This document shows, one piece after another, positions 11,589 through 22,837 of a stretch of DNA of 64,000 nucleotides; within the stretch, counting starts at the first letter, position 1; every line of letters begins with the position of its first letter. Made by a program: the position numbers and the translations under genes. The DNA lies in assembly GCA_013115135.1 (NCBI GenBank), contig JABANP010000292.1, forward strand, positions 1 through 64,000, written 5' to 3'. The DNA comes from Perkinsus olseni. Lineage: Eukaryota; Perkinsozoa; Perkinsida; Perkinsidae. The notes beneath the pieces are model-generated. The model had not been told where the DNA came from and ran no database searches. It saw only the letters and a program-made list of their open reading frames with translations.

Positions 11589-13700
11589 ATGGCAGGGCTC
11601 ATTGGCGACTTGAGAACTTCGTTCACTAAATGGTTGCTGGTGCCAAGTCGAGGGTGCTCCTCCCTGTCGTCAGTAATGACTGCCGTTGCAGCTGGATTCA
11701 TCGGGTTCAAGGTGCTGAAGTTTGTCAAGAGGATCTTAGAGAGGACGCCCTTCCCCGGCCCAGGAGTAAGACGGCAGGCATTTTGGAGCGGCACCTGAGG
11801 AATGCTCTCAAAAGCGTCTTGACGTCTTCAGATAAGCTTCATGCTCCGACTTGCCCTGATGTCGCCCGAAGACCAATTCAAGAAGTTCTTGGAGATGCCT
11901 AAAATGTTTGGAAAGATTTGCTGTTTCAAGTGAGTGAAGCAAAATCTAACCTCTGAGCCTTGATAATTGGGTGGCTTTTGACACTCATAATATTGTAATC
12001 GTGCACTTTTCTCCCGCAGGTCCCCAACTCGTCAAGTACTGGTAGTGTCCGACATGCCCACCTACCGTAGCGTCATGAAGAGGAGACCGAGAGAGTTCAG
12101 CAAGCCCGACTATGAGAATATCATGGACGGTGTTCAAATGGCCGTGAGTGAGGGTGATATGTGGAAGAAGCATCGAAGGATATCCTCGCGACCTCTGACG
12201 GAGACCAACGTCAACAAGCTCTTGCCCATGATCACCGACACTACGCAGAAAATGGTGAGTGCAGCACTCAGAGTCACTGAAGCGGCTCATTGCGCTACCT
12301 CCTTCTCGTGTCAGATTGAAAAACTCGAAGGATCTGCTGACGAAAAAGGGAATGTTCTCTGGCGTCCGGTGGAAGACCTCCGCTTGTGTGCTTCAAGAAT
12401 CGCGTCCGCTGTCTGCATGGGCGAGGAAGATCCGACGGCCTCTGGAGGTCAGCAACTTGTATGGCGTTTTCGGACGATCTCAAATACCTTTCAGATCCTC
12501 TCTACGGCAACGAGATGCAGGACGAGCTTTGGGGCCTCATCAGAGATGCCTTCGTGGTGAGTATGAAGCCAACGCGCGTCTTCTATCACGACAGGTTTCT
12601 ATACAAGCTGATTTTCCCAGGAGTTCGACAGGTAAATGACATCGCCATCCCGGCTTTGTCTGAAGCAGTCTATTCCTCAGTTCGCGAAGCGCTTCAAGTC
12701 TATCGAGTCCAAAGCTATAGACGGGTTCCGTGCCCGTGCCGCGGTCGACCCTGAACGTCCTCGTCTCTGCAAGGGTTTGAAGGAGAGTGCGGGAAACGAG
12801 TATAGCGAGAAGGAGCTTGCGCACACTCTCATTATGTGAGCTGATTTCGCGTTGTTAGCATATGAACGCTAGATCTCTCTGCGGTACTCGCAAGTGTCTT
12901 CATATTTACGCGGAATCGACCTTGACCTCGATCGTTGCTAGCCGTTATTGGTGAAAACAAAATTTCTCAGGTATCTAGGGGGTGGTGGAGAAACTACCGC
13001 CAGCGCCGTGGCTTGGATGCTCCATGCTTTCTGTACCTATCCTGAGGTTCAGCAGAGAGCTAGAGCTGAAGCAGACTCCATTGGAGAAATAACGCCCACC
13101 TCTATTCACAGTATTCCCTACATCGAGGCATGCGCTTTGGAGGCTCTCAGAGTAAGCCTGAAAAGACGAGTCATTCGATAGACGTCTCTTCAGCTCAATC
13201 CCTCCGTGCCGATCAGCATCAACAAAGCCCTCGTCGATACCGAAGTGGCCGGGAAAACCGTCAAGGCCGGCACTCAACTTATCTTCCTGGTCGGCCAGAT
13301 GATGAGGGAGAACTACGACGAGGGAGATAAGTTCATGTAAGTGCCTCTCAGAGTCCGCTGTTAGAGTACTGACTCTCACACTCTCATTATGAGAGTCTCA
13401 TAGTATGCGCGATTCCAGTCTTTGGTCAGGCCTGAACGTTGGCTGTCGACCGATGGTGCTTCGATAGACGTGGAGAAGCGTTCTGAGTTCATCGCATTCG
13501 GCTTCGGTCCAAGACAGTGCCCCGGGAGATTCCTAGGAATCGCAGAGATCATCTGCAGTGCCGCCCTCTTCCTCCGAAACTTCAATGAATTCCGCCACGC
13601 TAAAGGTCAAGAAGGCTCTTCAATGTTCACAACTCCGCTAACGACTCTCCCTCAAAACTTGGTTGTAACCATGCGGTGTCGCTGCAACATTGGCGCTTAG
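11589..13700 (+). CDS. Cytochrome P450 monooxygenase, copy 1
   Basis: Nine exons: 11589-11765, 11832-11929, 12020-12254, 12315-12447, 12495-12631, 12681-12835, 12971-13151, 13194-13336, 13430-13700. All introns are GT-AG and the exons sum to 509 codons plus stop, a normal P450 length. Visible landmarks are an N-terminal hydrophobic anchor followed by the hinge PFPGPG (residues 54-59), the C-helix WKKHRR, an I-helix GGGETT (about 316-321, acid-alcohol pair E-T), the K-helix ExxR (E369-R372), the PERW motif (421-424), and the haem loop FGFGPRQCPG with ligand Cys450. The protein should be a membrane-bound haem monooxygenase working with a P450 reductase. The substrate cannot be inferred. In exon 9 only the splice site at 13428-13429 keeps the frame and restores the canonical F-x-PERW motif. 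A tandem paralogue lies at 18569-20686. Confidence 0.93.
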
Positions 13701-13705
13701 ACGCC

Positions 13706-13744
13706 TGTGAAAGGATGATCCTTTCACAGATCCTTTAAGGATCT
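13706..13744. repeat. Two abutting one-nt-spacer palindromes just after the P450 stop
   Basis: TGTGAAAGGAT/ATCCTTTCACA surround one G (13706-13728), and AGATCCTT/AAGGATCT surround one T (13728-13744). They share base 13728. They lie 5 bp past the stop codon, so the transcript could form hairpins near its 3' end. The one-base loop would have to open for RNA folding. Confidence 0.8.
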
Positions 13745-13989
13745 CACACATTTATCCTATCGATTCACGGTGGCTTGAATGCTCCCGGTTTGAGTCAGAC
13801 CGTTTGACGGTTATAGCTCTAGTATCGCTGACCGGCAGTGGATGAGTAACAAGATAGCGGATACAACGACTGAGTTGCCTTATTGTCGGAAGATACTCCT
13901 ATTATTAGCCCTCTTTTCCCATCCTCGTATGCGATGCTACCATATTCTCCGTACGTTTGATACTTCTATTGTCTACCTTCTGTGCCAGT

Positions 13990-14480
13990 CTACGTGATGT
14001 TTGAATGGTTTAGCCAATATCATTAAAGTGCTGCCACGAAAGATGTTATTATGGTTCATCCAGTATCATTTGATTGCTGTCACAAACGAAAGGCTCAAAC
14101 ATCCATTTTTTTGAATATCGCGCATGACGTTATTACGAAAATCCCTGTACTGACCTCACGAAAGTTGTTATTTTCGTTTGAGTGACGTCTCAAAAAGTAT
14201 CATTCAATTGTTGTCACGACGGATGTTGATATGAATCAACCGTACTATTCACTCGATGTTACAAACCCTCTTTTCATGGCTCAGCCAATATCATTCAAGT
14301 GTTGACACGAAAGATGTTAATATGGTTCATCCAGTATCATTTGATTGTTGTCACAAACGATGTTGGTATGGCTCAACCATACCATTGTATGGATAATATG
14401 CTGAATGTTATTATGACGATCTTTGTATTGACGTCACGAGACTTGTTATTATCGTTTAACCGATGTCCCTTTCATCCCGT
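13990..14480 (+). repeat. Degenerate tandem repeat downstream of P450 copy 1
   Basis: Phrases such as TTATTATGGTTCATCCAGTA, TCATTTGATTGCTGTCACAA and AGCCAATATCATT recur about every 45-130 bp with many substitutions. Similar phrases follow P450 copy 2 (20930-21170), so the repeat was either copied with the gene or belongs to its 3' flank. Confidence 0.7.
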
Positions 14481-17247
14481 GCATCTTATAGTCATGTCGC
14501 ATCATGTCTCGTTAATGCATCGCTCTATTGTGATGACTTCTCATTGTCCCCACGTATTATGGGTCGTGCCCTAATAGTTCAACCGTTATTAGCATAGCGG
14601 TGCGACAGGCGACATCTCTTGAAGTCGGACCCCACGGCACATCCAGATTCGTCCAGGCTTCGGTAGTCCAGGTAGATACGCTCGGTATACGGACTTTAGG
14701 GGCGTATGCCTTAACTTCACTTCACAAGTTAACTCCTTTCCGAAGACTCAGTGAAATGCGTTCAGTCTGGAGGCGGGAGGATGACACCCTCAAGGTGTAA
14801 CTTCGAAAGCGATAGGAGGAGAAAAACCGTCAGACGTGGGGGTGAACGGAAATTCCCCGCGGAAAGCAGGAGCACAGTGCTCCGGGTACTCGTCGGAGGC
14901 GATTCGTCTTCCCACTGGCCCTAGAACTTAGGAACCGCTCCTCGAGGCAGGATGACAAGCTTCGTGAGGAAGGAGGTCTTCCCTGTAACCTTGTAGGCTT
15001 AGGAGCGTAAGATCCTCAATAACACTGATAAAGTCATTCGGGCAGCCAGGACCGGGCTGTTCAGTAAGAGAGCAAGACAGCGATCCTAGGATCGACCTCG
15101 AGGATCCATTTTGAAGATCGATCCAAAAAACTGGTTAAGGGAACTCTGTTCCGAACTTTTCCAGGACTGATCCCGGGACCGCTCTCGAGGAGTGTTCAGA
15201 ACTTATGAACCCGAACTCAGGATTGAACTGGAAGTTTGGAACTTATGAACTATAAATTCCGAACTTCAAGTCCAAACTTCAAGTCCAAACTTCAAGTCCG
15301 ATTCCGAGATCGATCCCAGCCCTGGGGTCTCTTTATAGTCACTTGAGATTCTCAAGTTGAGAATTTGGTAGATCTCAGCCCCGACAGTAGCCTGTGCGAC
15401 TTGTCGAAAATCGGGCTAGCTCTCGTTCGGGTTTCCTGACAGTTGATTTCCTCGTCAGTGCCTTCAATGCAAACGTCTCAGAAAACTGCAATCCTCGCTA
15501 GCTCGGACTGTCCGAAAAGCTACGTTTGTCCGAGTCGGACGTAGATTTTGGTCCGAAAAGAAACTGCAGTCTGCGTTATGCAGTCTGGGCTTTCTAGGCT
15601 CGTAGTTGTTTACTAGACTTCGATCGGTTGCCAGCTTCCTGTGACCCAGCCATGGTGACTGATATCCGGTCGTTTGTTCAGTTTGTCGGAGGCAACCTGG
15701 CGCAATGGCCAAGGCGTATCACTAGTTGCACTGTGAGCCAATACTGCAGAATACTGTATCCTACAGCATTCTGAAGTGCATTCTTCAAGCACTAAATTAT
15801 ACTGCCACCTGACTCGTACGTAATCGATAGCATTGTGTTGCAGTTGACTGGCTAGATCCCAGGGCCACGCTTACTGCTGCGCCACTAAGACTCAGCATCC
15901 TTAAAGACCATGCTTCGGTTTCACTTCCCACATCTCCTCGATGTTATCACAAACTGTGCTACAGCGACTATTATGCTTTTGCATTCCAGCCTGGAATTTC
16001 CGGTTGGGTCTCGGCATGCTCCGCGGCCGAGCCTCAGCCGATATTCTCAGGCTCCTTTGAGGGCGAGAAGACGAGACTGGGCCCCGGAGGCTTCTGCTAG
16101 CGCGAATGGGCAGCCCAGTGTGGCCTCGCATGGGCAAAGTACAAATTTCAAGGCGCCTGACAAAAATTCGAGGCACCTGTTAGTAGTAACACTCGCACTG
16201 GTTGACTCAACAACACCTGGGATGGACATAGTGATTGAGTGTAACGGGAGTCAAAGCTTCTTCTTCTATCCATTCCAGCCGACGGGCTCCAATTGTTTTA
16301 TGCAGCGAATAATGGGCGACCGAGATTGGGCGACCGAACTGTGGCAGCCTGCCACTGGCAGAAGGAAGAGAACTGTGGCAGAGAAGCGAATATAGGGGAA
16401 AAGCCCCCTGCTGGGGTTCGAACCCGGAGATCTTGCGTCGACTTTCTCTTTTTGGTTACAAACTCTTCCTCTTTCTACGTTAAGGCTGGTAGAGGTTAGA
16501 AAAGTTGACTAAGACCTGATGGAGAGCGTACCGTAACCTTCGTGAACCCGAAATCCCATGAAAAGCGCTGCGCGCCTTGTAAAACGGCCACCCGCGCTGG
16601 ATTTTTGTCATCCGCCTTGGATCTCGGTCAGAGTCCTCGGTTGGATTTTTGTCAGGTGCCTTGGATTTTGGGAATCGTCAGCCTAGTGTATTCCCTGTAT
16701 ATCGCTCGCCCACCGTTTCTAGACACTCTGCATGCCTACTGATGGACTGAGATAAGAGCTACCGCTGGCTCCATCTTGTGTTATTGTGATAATCATGCCC
16801 GACACCTGTGACCACCTAGAATCACGTTCTGTCCCGTCGTGACGTGAGCCTCACGTTATTGTAAGGAATCTCCCTATCTCCGCTCCGTTGTCTTTATATT
16901 TCGCCGACGCCCGTAGCGTGATCGATACCCTGCACTATAGCCTGTAAGTAGATCCCAAGTGCAGCACACCCACATTTACGCCCCTGTCGCGTTGCTAGTA
17001 TGGACGGAACCCTTAGAGTTATGGGCGGATATCTTCAACGTCGTGATCGAGTCGTCGATTGATACTGTAGGTAGTCGATGCCAGTGACTCTGGTAACACA
17101 ATCCCAAAGGCAATAAAGATATCAGATTATAGTTGAGCTGCTGCTGACGAGTTGGCAGACGGGCCAACGACAATCCACAAAAGAATCCACGAAAGACTCT
17201 AAATGCAATCGATCCTTTGACGCAGACACATACAAGCTGCGCTTAAC

Positions 17248-17264
17248 AGTGTTAAATTAACACT
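17248..17264. repeat. Palindrome, 8 bp arms, 1 nt spacer
   Basis: AGTGTTAA and TTAACACT flank a single A. Confidence 0.7.
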
Positions 17265-18568
17265 CTCGCGCCCGCCAAATACTGTCTATCTGTCTACCTT
17301 GCACGCGCGGGGCCGCACAGTCAAAAAGTTAAAAGCAGCAAGTATGGCCAAACGGAGTCGATTTACATATAGCGAACAATCGATATCTCGCAGCTAGAAC
17401 ACTGGCCAACAGGAGCGGGCAGATCCTCCTGCCACAACGTCGTGAGGCACGTCACGTCGCTCCCGAGGATAGCGCATTTGTGTTTGTGCCGTTGCACAAA
17501 GGCAAGCGCCCATTCACTGAATTGAATTCAGTGTATCTTTGTTGAATCTGCCACAGTTGAAACTGCCACAAGATGCTCGGCATGAAAGACTTACTAATTA
17601 ACCATACACTTTTCTACTTTTCCATTGTATGGCTCTTGAGTCAACCAGTGTCCCGACCGAAGCTCTAAACAATTTGTTCCAAATCCTCTGTTGTGTCGTT
17701 CGGGTGTATCAGGTGACATAGGACTCAACACACGGGAGAGACGTTAGTAACGTCACGTTACGTCTCAGACGTGCTAAGCCATCTAAAGCCTTGTCTTTCA
17801 TGGAGGAAGTGTCTCGCCTCTAGCACAGCGGAGCGAAGCGCATCATCCTCAAAGCCCGAGGTGGGGCCTCAGTGTGACATCCGGCTCGGGACAATGTCCC
17901 ACATGGAGTGGTCCCGGGGCCTCTCGGGTAAACGCTACTCGTGTAGTCTCCTTTGTCATATATGAAACTCCGAGTATATGGAGGTTGATGACGTTTGGAG
18001 CATCGGAACGTTCTGGAGGCTCACTCTGCCTTGTATACTTACGCGGTGCATGCTCCTGCCAGGAGCCTCCTGGCGTCGGCGCTGTCCCGTTGAAGAGATC
18101 ATCCGACCAGCTGCAACTGAGTTCGAGCTTTCATCTGAATACCATAACCGACCACTCTGTCATCCTTCATGCCGCCGATAGCACTGCTATCATAGCAGCA
18201 CGGGCATGTTGACCTGTACCCGACAAATTCAACAGAATCACGCGAGAAAAGTCTTCATGATGATCTGATGAACCCGCCCGGGTGCAGTGTGTCTCCCCAC
18301 ACTAGTAACGTGTACGCAGACACAAATCCCGTTTATGCTGTGTTGAACGCGGGATTTTCGTGAAGCCAAACTAAGTTTTTGGCAGCTATCGACCCTCAAA
18401 AGATTACCCGTCTCATAGATTCATAGAGGTATCAGCCCGGTGCCCTGTACTGCAGTCACGGTCCCTATGTGCGATTGATTTCTAGGCTGGACTCTCTGGG
18501 GCGCTTCGAGGCGTCATGAGGAGTACAAACACGTTGAAATCTTTACGAGATTCTCAGAAGTTGTAACA

Positions 18569-20686
18569 ATGTTTGGGCTCCTACAATCATTCAGACCCTC
18601 AGCCTCGGGGTGGCTGCTGATGATGAGTCAGAGATACGCCAGTCTGCCTTCGATCATAGCAGCTGCTACAGCTGGGCTGATAGGCCTGAAGGTTCTGAGG
18701 ATCTTCAAGAGCATTTTCGTGAAGGCACCCTTCCCCGGGCCTGGGGTGAGACAACGCTTCGAGTGCCCCGATGATGCTTGACACGGAGCTTATCTGACTG
18801 CATCTCAGATAAGCTTCATGCTTCGACTTGCTCTTATGTCAACTGAGGATACATTCAAGGAGTTCATGGCGATGACGAAGAAGTTTGGGAAGATATGCTG
18901 CTTCAAGTAGGCTGATCGATACCTGGTGAAGGCTAAGGCTGAGACCTAAGGTTCGACGGAATCTTCTATTCTGTCCGTGTAGGACTCCAACTCGTCAAGT
19001 ACTGGTAGTCTCCGACATGCCCACCTACCGTAGCGTCATGAAGAGGAGACCGAGAGAGTTCAGCAAGCCCGACTATGAGAATATCATGGACGGTGTGAGC
19101 ATGGCTACGACTGAGGGTGATGTTTGGAAGAAGCATCGAAAGATATCCTCACGGCCTCTAACGGAGACCAACGTGAACAAGCTTTTGCCCATGATCACCA
19201 GAACTACCCAGAAAATGGTGAGTGCTTGACACGGCTCACCGCGATGCGTCTCTGGTCCGATACCAGGTGAAAAAACTGGAAGAATCCGCTGACGAGGAAG
19301 GGAATATCGTATGGCATCCAGAAGAAGACCTTCGTCAGTGCGCTTCAATAGTTGTTTCGGCTCTCTGTATGGCCGAGAACGACCCGATGGCTTCAAAAGG
19401 TTATTATTGCCCTTGACGTTTCGGAAGTTCTCATTCGTCGTTTCAGATCCCCTTTACGGCGATGAAATGCAAGCCAAGCTTTGGGGTCTCATCGGAGATT
19501 CATTCGCGATTAGTATGAAATTCTCTCGCGTCTTCTACCACGATCGGCTATTGTACAAACTCATTTTCCCCGGAGTGAGACAGGTAAGCCGGGGAGTGCT
19601 TCGGATGCGACCGATCGTTCCAAGCTCAATGTTTCTCAGTTCGCGCATCGTTGGGAACGAGTCGAGTCGGAAGTGATTCAAAGCTTTCGAAGGAACGTCG
19701 TGAACGGACCCAATCACCCTCGTCTGCCTAAAAGCCTCAAGGAAAGTGCCGGCGCTGAATTCAGCGAAAAGGAGCTCGCACACACCCTCATGATGTGAGA
19801 CAACTCACCTGTTTCGGCAGAGCCGTTCCCATTGGATTCCAATGGGAGCGAATTAACGTTCCAATAATTGGAAAGTTGATCCACCGGGTGGATTCCACCC
19901 CCGTAGTTCTCTCATATGAATATGCCAACTCACTAAGTTGAACTTACATTTCTCAGGTATCTTGGGGGTGGCGGAGAAACTACCGCCAGCGCCGTGGCTT
20001 GGATGCTCCATGCTTTCTGTACCTATCCTGAGGTTCAGCAGAGAGCTAGAGCTGAAGCGGACTCCATTGGCGAAATAACGCCTACCTCTATTCACAGTAT
20101 GCCCTACATCGAGGCATGCGCTTTGGAGGCTCTCAGAGTAAGCCTGAAAAGACGGGTCATTCGATAGACGTCTCCTCAGCTCAATCCCTCCGTGCCGGTC
20201 AGCATCAACAAAGCTCTTGTCGATACCGAAGTGGCCGGGAAAACCGTCAACGCCGGCACTCAACTCATCTTCCTGGTCAGCCAGATGATGAGGGAGAACT
20301 ACGACGAGGGAGACAAGTTCATGTATGTGCCTCTCAGAGTCCGCTGTTACACTACTGACTCTCACACTCTCATAGACTATGAGTCATAGTTTGGGATATT
20401 CCAGTCTTTGGTCAGACCTGAACGTTGGCTGTCGGCCGATGGCAGTTCGATAGACGTGGAGAAGCGTTCGGAGCTCATCGCCTTCGGCTTCGGTCCAAGA
20501 CAATGCCCGGGAAGATTCCTAGGAATCGCAGAGATCATCTGTAGCGCCGCCCTCTTCCTACAGCACTTCGACAACTTCAGCTTCGCTAAAGGCCAGGGTG
20601 TCCCTCCGAAGTTCTCTACTCCGTTAACGACTCTCCCTCAAAACTTGGTTGTAACAATGCAGTGTCGCTGCAACATTGGCGCTTAG
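18569..20686 (+). CDS. Cytochrome P450 monooxygenase, copy 2
   Basis: Nine exons: 18569-18745, 18809-18906, 18983-19217, 19267-19399, 19447-19583, 19640-19794, 19957-20137, 20180-20322, 20416-20686. Every exon has exactly the length and phase of its counterpart in copy 1, again giving 509 codons. The same landmarks are present: the hinge PFPGPG, GGGETT, ExxR, PERW and FGFGPRQCPG. The copies differ clearly in exons 1, 2 and 4-6, in the last part of exon 9 and in most introns. Exon 3, exons 7-8, most of exon 9 and the 42 nt intron 7 (two differences) are nearly identical, which suggests partial gene conversion. Intron 1 carries an inverted copy of the exon 2 acceptor region. Both copies look functional. 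Confidence 0.93.
18787..18815. repeat. Inverted repeat spanning the intron 1 acceptor of P450 copy 2
   Basis: Arm 18787-18797 (AGCTTATCTGA) is the reverse complement of 18805-18815 (TCAGATAAGCT), which contains the CAG acceptor and the first bases of exon 2. The spacer is 7 nt. P450 copy 1 has no such arm, so it was acquired after duplication. In pre-mRNA it could hide the splice acceptor in a hairpin. Confidence 0.8.
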
Positions 20687-20929
20687 ACTCCCTTACAGCC
20701 GTGTCGTTTTCTGTTGATTCACGACGGCATAATGTTTTTTACCGACGAGTATAGCACTAGTATCGTTAACCGGCGGTGGGTCACCTTCAGGCTAGCACTT
20801 GTACCAACTGAGGAGCCTTATCGTCGGAAGATACAACAAGTCTTCGTCCTTCTCCTTTTTGGCTATTTCTGGTCCATCATCTGATCGCCATTGCTACATT
20901 CGGGTTACGCCTGGCTGCCCTCCGTCCCT

Positions 20930-21170
20930 CTCAACATTATTATAGTCACGTCAAGCTTTTATGGCTCATGCAATGTTATCCAAATATTGTCTCGAATGAT
21001 GTCATTTCAATTTTGCCTCATCAATGTCAGCAGTCCGCTAACAATCTCCAAATGCTGGCACGAACGATACTATTATGGCTCAGCCAATATAACTCAAGTG
21101 TTGCCACTAACTATGTTATTATGATTCTGCCAGTACCATTCGATTGTTGTAACGAAGGATACTAGCATGG
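20930..21170 (+). repeat. Degenerate repeat downstream of P450 copy 2
   Basis: It contains the same phrases as 13990-14480 (GGCTCAGCCAATAT, TTATTATG, TACCATTCGATTGTTGT). This marks the same relative position behind the second P450 gene. Confidence 0.6.
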
Positions 21171-21660
21171 GAAAAGAGCTCAAGTCGCGAATCGATCAGC
21201 CGGGGAGGAGACACTCCTACCAGGCGACCCCCCCATTGAGGGAGGGACGGGTGGGTCAAAAACATCGACAGGACACCCGGCACTACCGTGCCAGACGCTG
21301 ACCTCGTTCAACCGGTGTCTTTTCATCGACATCGCGTACAATGCACTGGTGAATTTAGCGGTGTCTTCTCAGGCGTGTCATCACGCTGTATGTGTGCTCC
21401 TACAACTTAATCATCGTTCGCGTGACGGCGTGTGACCGGAGGACGACCTCGTGCCTCAGCTTCTCTCGACTTCTAAGCTCCTGGCGGATATGCTACATGG
21501 GCCGATTTGGTGATTCCCGGTAATTACAGTATCCCCACTTCTTACTAAGAAGGTCTTAGTAGGAATTTCTTACGTGAGCTTCTTTCAGCTTCCTCGACGT
21601 CTGGAATGTGTTCAATCTGGTGGGACAGTGGAGCGAAACGTCAACAGCGAAGGTTGGGGC

Positions 21661-21691
21661 GGAGGCGAAGCTTCAATAAAGCTTCGCCTCC
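21661..21691. repeat. Palindrome, 13 bp arms, 5 nt spacer
   Basis: GGAGGCGAAGCTT and AAGCTTCGCCTCC are exact reverse complements. Similarity continues outward for about 10 bp with mismatches (GTTGGGGC against CACACCAAC). Confidence 0.85.
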
Positions 21692-21728
21692 ACACCAACT
21701 TTCCGTCGCTCGGGCGCGCTGTCGGGTG

Positions 21729-21759
21729 TGTGTGCCCATAAAGCTGCCTTATGGGCACA
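21729..21759. repeat. Palindrome, 12 bp arms, 7 nt spacer
   Basis: GTGTGCCCATAA and TTATGGGCACAC flank AGCTGCC. Confidence 0.8.
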
Positions 21760-21879
21760 CCCTTTTCGCGCGCAATCCAGTCCCCATTTGTGAACGAGTA
21801 GACTCCGACCAGAGGCATTACAAACAGCGTGTCCGAAGCTTAGGTATTGAACTACTTGACGCTAGTCTTTACAAAAGAA

Positions 21880-21900
21880 CTCCTTCAAACTTTGAAGGAG
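21880..21900. repeat. Perfect palindrome, 10 bp arms, 1 nt spacer
   Basis: CTCCTTCAAA and TTTGAAGGAG flank a single C. It lies at the left edge of the CCGAAA-repeat element. Confidence 0.85.
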
Positions 21901-22071
21901 CCGGCAAACGAAATTGACGAAAGCGAAAAGTTCGGTTTCGTATCGGTTTCGGTCGAGCAGCGACCGAAACCGAAATCGCGAGCGGACTACTAAACCGAAA
22001 CCGAAAAAAAACCGAAATTTCGCCTTCGGTTCGGTTGATCGCTCTAAAGTACATTATCTTTCTTTAGAAAC

Positions 22072-22090
22072 TCGTAACGAATCGTTACGA
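22072..22090. repeat. Palindrome, 9 bp arms, 1 nt spacer
   Basis: TCGTAACGA and TCGTTACGA flank a single A. Confidence 0.75.
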
Positions 22091-22560
22091 TTCACTTACG
22101 GGCCGTAGGCTACGGGCCGTAACCAGACCTAAGTTAGGTCACCTAACTGGGAAAATGTGTACTCAAATCATGTAACGTTGGGTTGAAGTTCAACCGTTGA
22201 ACCGTGGCATGAAATTGTTGTTATATTTGTAGAAGCTGATTGGTACCGAAATGCAAGCGACTGAGAAATGAGACGCAAACAAACGCTCAGTCGAATGATA
22301 TTATCTGGGTCTTACTGGGAGGTCTTTCGTAACCCGATCTACGTTACCCGATCTTTCGTGAATCGCCAGTCTGGAATTCCGTGGCCTTACCTTGCGCCAC
22401 TCCCGCCATTTCGCCTAGGCATCCTTTTTCTTCGAGCTCCTTTTGATATGCGTTTACAGCATTGCCTTTTGACGTGTGACCCCGCGGGAGTAGTTGAAAC
22501 AACTGATTCGAATCTAGACTATAGAGTCCAGAGCGGAGTCTTCTCGAAAGACCATGATGA

Positions 22561-22601
22561 TCTGACCATCTGAGTATCAAATTGATACTCAGATGGTCAG
22601 A
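22561..22601. repeat. Perfect palindrome, 20 bp arms, 1 nt spacer
   Basis: Arms 22561-22580 and 22582-22601 are exact reverse complements around A22581. Imperfect pairing continues outward for about 10 bp (ACCATGATGA against ATATCATGGT). Confidence 0.95.
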
Positions 22602-22818
22602 ATATCATGGTTCGAATCAAATTCTCTGAGCATCAAAGAGTATTGAGTATCGTCAGAGCGTCAGAATATTAAATCGAAAATTATTACCGAAAATTCAAAA
22701 CGAAAACGAAATTCGGCGACGCTGATCCGAACCGAAACCGATCGAAACGGATGCCCTCAACAAAAAATCGAAACCGAAAAACGAAACCATTTCGGTTCGG
22801 TTGCCGGGGCATGGTTGC

Positions 22819-22837
22819 CGAGTCGCGGCGCGACTCG
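22819..22837. repeat. Palindrome, 9 bp arms, 1 nt spacer
   Basis: CGAGTCGCG and CGCGACTCG flank one G. Confidence 0.75.

Larger units (their letters stand above)
13745..18568. other. Spacer between the two P450 genes
   Basis: 4.8 kb with no supported gene. It contains A/T-rich degenerate repeats (13990-14480), short palindromes (15344-15360, 17248-17264) and a GGTTCGAACC box-B-like string near 16417. I see no exon chain on either strand. Confidence 0.5.
21900..22815. mobile_element. Putative non-autonomous DNA element with subterminal CCGAAA/TTTCGG repeats
   Basis: Two blocks about 700 bp apart (21930-22035 and 22725-22805) are dense in CCGAAACCGAAA and TTCGGTTTCGG. They occur nowhere else in the window. 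Such short subterminal repeats in both orientations are known from hAT and related DNA transposons. Both outer edges contain CCGGCAA (about 21900 on plus, about 22805 on minus). I could not define clean terminal repeats or a target duplication, and there is no transposase frame between the blocks. Confidence 0.4.

Noticed and set aside
13337..13418. P450 exon 9 starting at the CCAG at 13415-13418
   Set aside because: That join is out of frame. The acceptor 11 nt downstream restores the frame and the F-x-PERW motif in both copies.
16395..16450. tRNA-like GGGGTTCGAACCC string
   Set aside because: Only a box-B-like T-arm is present. No acceptor stem, D-arm or anticodon stem could be folded on either strand.
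17771..18212. Overlapping short plus-strand frames upstream of P450 copy 2
   Set aside because: No protein character, no paralogue and no splice logic linking them to the P450 start.
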